Origin: an uncultured Eubacteriales bacterium | Lineage (GTDB): Bacteria > Bacillota > Clostridia > Christensenellales > Aristaeellaceae | Direction: 5' to 3' | DNA: 44,198 nucleotides | Assembly: GCA_902764285.1 (NCBI GenBank) | Contig: CACWVN010000010.1 | Span: 18,770 to 62,967, forward strand | Part shown: positions 13,988 to 20,314 of the stretch, in pieces | How the letters are laid out: every line of letters begins with the position of its first letter | Numbering within the stretch: position 1 is the first letter of the stretch | The notes under the pieces: model-generated | Seen by the model: only the letters and a program-made list of their open reading frames with translations | Told to the model about the DNA's origin: nothing | The model's database searches: none | Made by a program: the position numbers and the translations under genes

Positions 13988-15339
13988 GCTTCCACCGCTT
14001 TCTGCTGGATCTCCCAGCGCTTGATTTTTCCCGTGGCCGTGCGGGGCAGGGGACCGTCCAGGAACAGGATGCCGGCCGGCCGCTGCCCGCGGGGCAGGTC
14101 GCGCGTCGCCGGTTCAATGGCGGCCGTGATCTCCGCGCGCTCCGCCGGTTCGCCGCGGATCGCCAGCACCGGCTCGCCGTCCCGGTCAATGACGGCGAAA
14201 TCCCGCCCGGGCAGCGCGGCGGCCAGCCGCGCCTCGTATTCCGGCAGGAAGATCTTCGTGCCGTCGCGCAGCACCAGTATTTCCTTTTTCCGCCCCGTGA
14301 CGAACAGCCTTCCCTGATCGTCCAGCCGGCCGAGATCGCCGGTGTGCAGCAGCCCGCCTTGCAGCGCCGCCGCCGTGGCTTCGGGCGCTTTGTAGTAGCC
14401 GCGCATCACGCACGTGGGCGCGGAGACCAGGATCTCGCCGTCCTCCGCCAGGGTGACCGCATCCTCCGGGCAGACGGTCATGGCGTAGGGATCGTCGCCC
14501 AGCGACAGCGCCACGCCCGAACTGGTCTCCGTCAGCCCGTAGCCGAACGACACGCGAACGCCCGTCGCCTTCACCTGGTCGATCAGCGGCCGCGGGCAGG
14601 CGCCCGCGCCGATCAGCACCAGCCGCAGCTCGCCGTTCAGCGCGCCGGCCCTGACGAGGAACGCCAGCAGCATCGTCACGGCGGGCAGCGCCGTGGGCCG
14701 GAAGAAGGCGCAGTCGTCGGCGTAATGGCGCATGCCGCGCCCCAGGGCCACGCACGCGCCGCAGGACAGCCCCCACAGGAGCCCGCACACGAACCCGAAC
14801 ACGTGGTTCAGCGGCAGCAGGCACAGCAGCGTATCCGCCTCGGACAGCGGCAGCAGCGCGCCGCCGTTCCAGGCGCTGGCGCACAGGCTGGCCTGGGTCA
14901 GCGCCACGGCCTGCGCGGCGTGGGTGGTGCCGGAGGTGAAAAACAGGATGTCGCCGGTGCGGGCGATCGGCTGCCGCCGCAGCGCCGGCGAAAGGGCCTC
15001 GACCAGCTCCGGGTCGCCCCACAGCCGGTCCGCGTCCGCAGCTGCGATCTGTTCCGCCAGCAGCGCGTCGGAGGCGCCGGCGTCCAGCATCACCGCCTGC
15101 AGGCCGGCCTGGGCGGCGGCGAAGATCTCCACCACGTTTTCCGCGCTGCCGTCGCACAGTATGCCGATGCACGCCGCGTCGGAAGCGCGCAGTGCGTCCG
15201 CCCGGGCGCGCACGCGCCCGGCCAGCGCGGCGCGGCTCATGGTTTCGATCGCGTCGCCCCGGGCAAAGCGCAGCGCGGGCGCTTCGGGCGCGCGTCCCGC
15301 CCAGTATTCCAGCATGGACAAAAAACCGTCAAAGCGCAT
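13984..15339 (-). CDS. Acyl-AMP ligase (ANL superfamily), probable acyl-ACP synthetase
   Basis: 451 residues. ATP/AMP-binding P-loop region FFTSGTTHAAQAVALT, motif YGLTETSSG, the hinge GDLGRLDDQGRLFVTGRKKEILVL and the C-terminal catalytic lysine region ATGKIKRWEI. It adenylates a carboxylic acid, likely a fatty acid, and should transfer it to the ACP encoded next. It is compact, lacking about 50-100 residues found in long-chain acyl-CoA synthetases. AAGGAG precedes ATG 15339. First gene of the leftward operon ligase-ACP-thioesterase-hypB-hypB-hypA. Confidence 0.88.
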   Translation of the reverse strand: MRFDGFLSMLEYWAGRAPEAPALRFARGDAIETMSRAALAGRVRARADALRASDAACIGILCDGSAENVVEIFAAAQAGLQAVMLDAGASDALLAEQIAAADADRLWGDPELVEALSPALRRQPIARTGDILFFTSGTTHAAQAVALTQASLCASAWNGGALLPLSEADTLLCLLPLNHVFGFVCGLLWGLSCGACVALGRGMRHYADDCAFFRPTALPAVTMLLAFLVRAGALNGELRLVLIGAGACPRPLIDQVKATGVRVSFGYGLTETSSGVALSLGDDPYAMTVCPEDAVTLAEDGEILVSAPTCVMRGYYKAPEATAAALQGGLLHTGDLGRLDDQGRLFVTGRKKEILVLRDGTKIFLPEYEARLAAALPGRDFAVIDRDGEPVLAIRGEPAERAEITAAIEPATRDLPRGQRPAGILFLDGPLPRTATGKIKRWEIQQKAVEA

Positions 15340-15363
15340 GGCCCCGCACTCCTTCCGTTTATA

Positions 15364-15391
15364 ATATTACCACAGAATGTCCGACTGATAA
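15364..15391 (-). promoter_or_regulatory. Leftward promoter of the ligase-ACP-hyp operon
   Basis: Minus strand: TTATCA (15386-15391), 16 bases, TAATAT (15364-15369). It lies 25 bases before the ligase start and back to back with the isomerase promoter; the AT-rich 170-base divergent region has no gene. A small inverted repeat GCAT-TTTCT-ATGC (15402-15414) is between the two promoters. Confidence 0.6.
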
Positions 15392-15439
15392 ATAGGCGAG
15401 CGCATTTTCTATGCAAAAAAACAATAATATAAATAAAGT

Positions 15440-15468
15440 GTTTCATTTGCCGTGAAATGTGGTATAAT
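15440..15468 (+). promoter_or_regulatory. Rightward promoter of the isomerase operon, with inverted repeat
   Basis: TATAAT (15463-15468) with GTTTCA at 15440-15445 (17-base spacer). The inverted repeat TTTCA-N7-TGAAA (15441-15457) covers the -35 and spacer and is a candidate operator for a fatty-acid- or redox-responsive repressor. Confidence 0.7.
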
Positions 15469-15508
15469 GGATTTTAAGGGAATCCATTGATGAAAAGGAG
15501 AAGGATCT

Positions 15509-16897
15509 ATGGACAGGAACACGCGCATCTGCATCGTCGGCGGCGGTCCCGCCGGCCTTTCTGCGGGCATGTATCTGGAAGAGAAGGGCTATAAAAACTA
15601 CACCATTCTGGAGCGCCTGGACCGCGTGGGCGGCAAGTGCTGGTCGCCGACGTACAACGGCCGCCGCTATGAGATGGGCGCCATCATGGGCGTGCCTTCC
15701 TATTATGCCGTGCACGACGTGGAGGAATTCTGCGGCATCACCCACGACGGCCCGAAGCTGAACCGCAATTACAAAAACGGCGCGGGCAAGGTGATCGAGC
15801 CCTTCGAGCCGAAGAAGAACCTGCTGAAAATCCCGCGCCTTTTGAAGATGAAGAAGCAGATGAAGCGCTTCGGCGAGCTGCTGGAGACCAAGTACAAGGG
15901 CTATGACGTGAACGGCCACCGCGGCGTCGCCGAAGGCCGGTACGAGGGCTTTTCCGCCGCCAGCGCCAAGCGCCAGCCGGTCAGCGGCGAAAACCCGAAC
16001 CTGAAGGATTTGTGCCTGCCCTTCAACCAGTTCTGCAAGATGAACGGCGTGGAGCTGGTGCAGGATATCTGGATCGGGCCCTTCACGTCCTTCGGCTACG
16101 GCTATTTCGATGAAATCCCCGCCGCCTACGTGCTGAAGTATCTGGATTTCCAGACCTGCATGAACTTCGTGAAGATCAACCTGTGGACCTGGAAGAACGG
16201 CACCCAGTACATCTGGGAGCAGCTGAACGAGCATCTGGCCAATCCCGCCCGGCTGAACAGCAAAATCGAAAAGGTGGAGCGCCGCGACGGCAAGGTCTAC
16301 GTCACCGTGAACGGCGAAGTGGAGGAATACGACAAGATCATCGTCACCGCGCCGCTGTACATCCCGAACAAGCGCAGGGACGGCCAGGTGGGCATGGTGG
16401 ATTACTTCGACGCCCGCGAAGACGAGCGCGCGCTGTTCAGCAAGATCGACTACGAGCGCTACGACGTGCTGGCCTGCGAAACCAAGCCCGAGGATCACCC
16501 GGAGATTTCCTATTACGTGTTCGACAACATGGTGCCCGAGCGCCTGGGCCACCTGATGGTCTACTACCGCCGCTGGCGCGACACCAAGGACCAGGTCATC
16601 ACCACCTACGCGCTGCGCAAGCACAAGGACGGCCCGGAGGTGGATTACGACAAGTGCCGCCAGATGGTGCTGGACGATTTGAAGATCATGCACAACCCGG
16701 CCTCCAACGTGGTCAACGAATGGAGCGTCTACTACTTCCCGCACGTGTTCTCCGAGGACTACGCCGCGGGCTGGTACGACAAGGTGGAGGCCATGCAGGG
16801 CAAGTACGACACCTTCTACGCCGGCGAGATCATGAGCTTCGGCGACATGGACGAGACCGCCGAATACAGCCGCGAGCTGGTGGAACGGTTCTTCTGA
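15509..16897 (+). CDS. Polyunsaturated fatty acid isomerase (PAI / linoleate isomerase family)
   Basis: 462 residues. Rossmann FAD motif GGGPAGLSAG (11-20), then blocks that I recognise from the Cutibacterium (Propionibacterium) acnes enzyme PAI, which turns linoleate into trans-10,cis-12 conjugated linoleate: VGGKCWSP, RRYEMGAIMGVPSY (53-66), DGPKLNR, PFTSFGYGYFDEIPAAYVL (191-209), LWTWKNGTQ (225-233), GHLMVYYRRW, CRQMVLDD, YYFPHVFSEDYAAGWY, EGMQ-like and FYAGEIMSFG. The match runs over the full length, so family assignment is firm. Compared with the P. acnes protein (as remembered, about 424 residues) it has an extra segment of roughly 30 residues around 138-168 plus a basic helix near 103-120, close to where the substrate channel should lie. 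AAGGAG precedes ATG 15509. First gene of the rightward operon. Confidence 0.9.
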   Translation: MDRNTRICIVGGGPAGLSAGMYLEEKGYKNYTILERLDRVGGKCWSPTYNGRRYEMGAIMGVPSYYAVHDVEEFCGITHDGPKLNRNYKNGAGKVIEPFEPKKNLLKIPRLLKMKKQMKRFGELLETKYKGYDVNGHRGVAEGRYEGFSAASAKRQPVSGENPNLKDLCLPFNQFCKMNGVELVQDIWIGPFTSFGYGYFDEIPAAYVLKYLDFQTCMNFVKINLWTWKNGTQYIWEQLNEHLANPARLNSKIEKVERRDGKVYVTVNGEVEEYDKIIVTAPLYIPNKRRDGQVGMVDYFDAREDERALFSKIDYERYDVLACETKPEDHPEISYYVFDNMVPERLGHLMVYYRRWRDTKDQVITTYALRKHKDGPEVDYDKCRQMVLDDLKIMHNPASNVVNEWSVYYFPHVFSEDYAAGWYDKVEAMQGKYDTFYAGEIMSFGDMDETAEYSRELVERFF

Positions 16898-16904
16898 TCT
16901 GTGG

Positions 16905-16946
16905 ACGCGCCCGGAAGGAAGCGCAGGCGCTCCCTTCCGGGCGCGT
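16905..16946 (+). other. Intercistronic hairpin
   Basis: ACGCGCCCGGAAGG (16905-16918) pairs perfectly with CCTTCCGGGCGCGT (16933-16946), and GCG/CGC pairs extend it towards a small loop after one mismatch. There is no T-run; the next gene's Shine-Dalgarno (AAGGAGA) begins at 16949. It may tune the ratio of isomerase to the downstream genes by mRNA stability or partial termination. Confidence 0.7.
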
Positions 16947-16962
16947 ATAAGGAGAGATGCCT

Positions 16963-18492
16963 ATGAAATTCTACAGGGATCACTACGACGTCATCGTCGT
17001 GGGCGGCGCGCTGGCGGGGCTGTCCGCGGCGCTGATGCTGGCGGACAAGGGCCTGGACGTGCTGGTGCTGGAAAGGCACAACCTGCCCGGCGGCATCGCC
17101 ACCAGCTTCGTCCGCGGCGGCATCGAGATCGAGGCCGCGCTGCACGAGATGATGTCGATCGGCGAAAAGAACGATCGCCTCAAGGTGGGCAAATTCTTCG
17201 ACGACATGGGCGTGGACATCGACTGGCTGAAGGTGCCGGAGGCCTATCACGCCTCGCTGCCGGGGCTGGAGGTGACGCTGCACCCGGGGCTGGAGACCTT
17301 CGCCAAGGAGGTGGACGCCGCCGTGCCCGGCACCTATGACAGGGTGCTGCGGCTTTTGAACCTGTGCCACACGGTGTTCGACAGCGTGAACGAACTGTCC
17401 GTCCACCCGATGAGCAAGCCCATGATGCTTTTGAAGCACGAGGCCTTCGTCAAGACCGCCGGCTATTCCACCAGGGAGGTGCTGGATACCTTCGACCTGC
17501 CGCAGAAGGCGCTGGACCTGCTGGCGCCCTACTGGATCTACGTGGGCAGCGGCTTTTCCGACCTGCCGTTCACGATCTTCGCCGTACTGATGGCCGACTA
17601 CATCGGCTACGGCAGCTACATCCCGCGCAAGTTCAGCCACGAGATGTCCCTCAAGCTGGCGGAGCGCGCGGAGGCCATGGGCGTGCAGATCGAATACCGG
17701 CAGAACGTGGAAAAGATACTGGTGAAGGACGGGAAGGCCTGCGGCGTGCGCACCGCCCGGGGCGACGAGATCCGCGCCGACTACGTGATCTGCTCCGCCT
17801 ATCCCAACAAGGTGTACACTTCGATGATCGAGCCCGCCGACGCCGTGCCGAAGGACGCGATCAAGATGGTGAACGGCCGCCGGCTGAGCCTGACGGCGTT
17901 CTCCGTCATACTGATCCTGGACCGGCCCGCCGAGGAACTGAACATCCACGATTACAGCGTGTTCCGGGGCGACACCATGGATACCGACGCGCTGTACCGG
18001 GATCTGGCGGGCCTCGGGCCTTACCGCTATCTGACGTGCATCTGCCACAACTACGCCAACCCCGGCGCCACGCCGCCGGGCACCTGCTCCTTCTCCATCA
18101 CCACGCTGCCCCGGGTGGACGGCTGGAAGACGGTGAAGGCGGAGGATTACGACGCGGTCAAGCACCGCGTGGCGAAGCAGATGATCGACGATATGTCCGC
18201 CTACTACGGCGTGAACCTGCTGGATCACGTGCTGGAGATCGTGATCGAGACGCCCATGACCGTGGCGCGCTACACCGGCGCTTGGAACGGCTGCATCTAC
18301 GGCTACGCCCACACGATGCAGGATCACATCGTCGCGCGGCTGCAGACCGCCGAAGCCGAGCATTTCATCGACCACCTGGAGTTCTCCGGCGCGCATCAGA
18401 TTTCCGGCGACGGCATGGGCCCGGCGGTGACCAACGGGCGCAAGGCGGCCAAGAACGTGCTGGACGCGATGGCAAAGGAGGCGGCAAGATGA
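16963..18492 (+). CDS. RetSat/CrtISO-like flavoprotein, candidate fatty acid C=C reductase
   Basis: 509 residues of the phytoene-desaturase/carotenoid-isomerase/retinol-saturase family. N-terminal FAD fold with VVGGALAGLSAALML; the middle glycine of GxGxxG is alanine. LPGGIATSF follows as in CrtISO and RetSat. The C-terminal signature is also present: NGCIYGYAHTMQ, then FSGAHQISGDGMGPAVTNG. Family members isomerise or saturate conjugated double bonds; directly after a linoleate isomerase, saturation of the conjugated product is the simplest guess. Of two starts, ATG 16963 has AAGGAGA at a proper 7-base spacing, whereas ATG 16957 is too close to it. The last codon overlaps the reductase start (ATGA). 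Confidence 0.82.
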   Translation: MKFYRDHYDVIVVGGALAGLSAALMLADKGLDVLVLERHNLPGGIATSFVRGGIEIEAALHEMMSIGEKNDRLKVGKFFDDMGVDIDWLKVPEAYHASLPGLEVTLHPGLETFAKEVDAAVPGTYDRVLRLLNLCHTVFDSVNELSVHPMSKPMMLLKHEAFVKTAGYSTREVLDTFDLPQKALDLLAPYWIYVGSGFSDLPFTIFAVLMADYIGYGSYIPRKFSHEMSLKLAERAEAMGVQIEYRQNVEKILVKDGKACGVRTARGDEIRADYVICSAYPNKVYTSMIEPADAVPKDAIKMVNGRRLSLTAFSVILILDRPAEELNIHDYSVFRGDTMDTDALYRDLAGLGPYRYLTCICHNYANPGATPPGTCSFSITTLPRVDGWKTVKAEDYDAVKHRVAKQMIDDMSAYYGVNLLDHVLEIVIETPMTVARYTGAWNGCIYGYAHTMQDHIVARLQTAEAEHFIDHLEFSGAHQISGDGMGPAVTNGRKAAKNVLDAMAKEAAR

Positions 18493-19673
18493 AATTCAAA
18501 GGATTTTTGAAGGACGTTGGCGGCGCTTCCCGCGTCGCCAGGGCGCGCCTGGAGGCGTTCGCCGCCGCGTCCGCCGAGCCGGTGCGCGATGATCCCATCG
18601 GCGACGTCGCCCGCGCGTGGCACCCGGGCCGGCTGAAGCTGAAGGTCGTCGACATTCGCGAAGCCTCGCCCACGGCAAAGTCCTTCCGCTTCGTCCGCGC
18701 GGACGGCGGGGAACTGCCCTTCTTCTACGCGGGCCAGTTCATGGTGCTGGATTTTGAGATCGGGCAGAGCCTGATCTCCCGGCCCTATTCCATCTCCTCC
18801 GCGCCCAGCCAGGCCCGGGGAAAGGACGGCTTCGTGGAGATCACCGTGCGCCGCTCCAGGGGCGACGGCTTTATCTGCGACCACCTGAACGACGATGTGA
18901 AGGTCGGCGACGCGTTCACCGCGCTGATCGGTTGCGGCCAGTTCTATTACGAGCCGCTGCGCGACGCGAAGCGCGTCGTGGCGCTGGCCGGCGGCGTGGG
19001 CATCACGCCCTTTGCCTCGATGGCGCGGGAGATCGCCGCCGGGAAGCTGGACGCCGACCTGACGATCCTCTACGGTTCCGTGGCCTCCAACGACATCATC
19101 CTGAAGGACGAGCTGGAAGCGCTGGAAGGGCCGCGGGTGCGCGTCGTGAACGTGCTCTCCGGCGACGAGCCCGGCTGGACGGGCGAGCGCGGCTTCCTCT
19201 CCGCCGACCTGATCCGGAAGTATTCCCAGGGCGACACCACCTATTTCATCTGCGGCCCGCAGGTGATGTACCGGTTCTTGCGCGAAGAGCTCGGGAAGCT
19301 GGATATCCCCGCGCGGCGCGTGCGCTTCGAGGTGTTCGGCCAGGCGAAGGACATCACCGCCTTCGAGGGCTTCCCCGGGGATTTGAAGGACGCGACCTTC
19401 CGGCTCACGGTCCGCCGGGGCATCCGCGAGGACGTGATCCCCGCGAAGGCCACGGAGAGCCTGGTGGTGGCGCTGGAGCGGGCGGGCATCCGCATCGACA
19501 CCGGCTGCCGCAGCGGCGAATGCGGTTTCTGCCGCACCAAGGTGCTGGCCGGCAGCGTCTACGTCTGCCCGGAGAACGACGGCCGCCGCGCCGCCGACCG
19601 CGATTTCGGCTATGTGCACGCCTGCGCCGCCTATCCGACAAGCGACGTGACCATCAAGATACCGATCGAGTGA
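18489..19673 (+). CDS. NAD(P)H:ferredoxin-type reductase with C-terminal 2Fe-2S domain
   Basis: 394 residues. FAD domain with RPYSISSAP (98-106), NAD(P) domain with GGVGITPFASM (168-178) and ICGPQVMYRF (254-263), and a plant-type 2Fe-2S ferredoxin domain with Cys340, Cys345, Cys348 and Cys379 all present (C-x4-C-x2-C-x30-C). This architecture passes electrons from NAD(P)H one at a time to an oxygenase, desaturase or other acceptor. Here the partner is likely the flavoprotein encoded just upstream, as the two genes overlap by 4 bases. About 45 N-terminal residues before the FAD domain are basic and unlike common relatives; they may dock the partner. Confidence 0.9.
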   Translation: MKFKGFLKDVGGASRVARARLEAFAAASAEPVRDDPIGDVARAWHPGRLKLKVVDIREASPTAKSFRFVRADGGELPFFYAGQFMVLDFEIGQSLISRPYSISSAPSQARGKDGFVEITVRRSRGDGFICDHLNDDVKVGDAFTALIGCGQFYYEPLRDAKRVVALAGGVGITPFASMAREIAAGKLDADLTILYGSVASNDIILKDELEALEGPRVRVVNVLSGDEPGWTGERGFLSADLIRKYSQGDTTYFICGPQVMYRFLREELGKLDIPARRVRFEVFGQAKDITAFEGFPGDLKDATFRLTVRRGIREDVIPAKATESLVVALERAGIRIDTGCRSGECGFCRTKVLAGSVYVCPENDGRRAADRDFGYVHACAAYPTSDVTIKIPIE

Positions 19674-19721
19674 CGCTGAGGGCGAACCGCCTTCGAACGA
19701 AAGAAAAAGGGAGTGTTTGTT

Positions 19722-20267
19722 TTGAGGAGGATCTGTCTGTTGCTGGCCGCGCTGATCGCGCTGGCCGTCGTACAGGGCTGCGCCGCCGAGGGCGCGAACG
19801 CCGGCATTGACCTGAACAGCGACCTCTTCCTCGCGCCCGTCCTGTTTGACGACGAGACCGAGGACGCGCTGACGGCCCCGGATACCCAGCTGCACTTCTT
19901 CCCGGTCGCGGGCCGGATGTGGGAGGCCGGCTCTGCCCGGCTGTGGGGATCGACAGACATGCCCGAGGGATACGCGCCGGCGACGGAGAGCGTGGGCCGC
20001 TTCATGCACGTCCGCTGTCTCCAGGCGCCCACCGGGGATCAGTACCTGCCGCTGTTCACGAGCTTTGACGCGCTGTTCTATTATTTCGGCCAGAACATCC
20101 GCGTGGGCGTGCTCAGCTATGCCGACGCCGTGGCGCTCGCCGCCGATACGCAGGTCGCGGTCGAACGGGACGGGCAGAGCGTGGTCCTCCCGTGCGCGGG
20201 CATCGTGATCGCCCCGGGCATTTTGAACCAGATCATTCCCGCCGACCAGATGAACACAGAGAACTGA
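19722..20267 (+). CDS. SseB-domain-like lipoprotein
   Basis: 181 residues from a TTG start at 19722, chosen because AGGGAG (19708-19713) is 8 bases upstream; a GTG at 19713 would overlap that site. The N-terminus RRICLLLAALIALAVVQGC is a lipoprotein signal with lipobox VQGC, so the protein should be anchored outside the membrane. The mature part has LHFFPVAG, LPLFTSFDALFYYFG and GIVIAPG, resembling the SseB N-terminal domain (PF07179), of unclear function. It is embedded between two redox genes in the same direction with 48-base gaps, so it is probably co-transcribed. Confidence 0.7.
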   Translation: MRRICLLLAALIALAVVQGCAAEGANAGIDLNSDLFLAPVLFDDETEDALTAPDTQLHFFPVAGRMWEAGSARLWGSTDMPEGYAPATESVGRFMHVRCLQAPTGDQYLPLFTSFDALFYYFGQNIRVGVLSYADAVALAADTQVAVERDGQSVVLPCAGIVIAPGILNQIIPADQMNTEN

Positions 20268-20314
20268 CGCGCCGATGCGCGTCGCCCGAATACGCAACAA
20301 AAGGAGGCGGCCCC

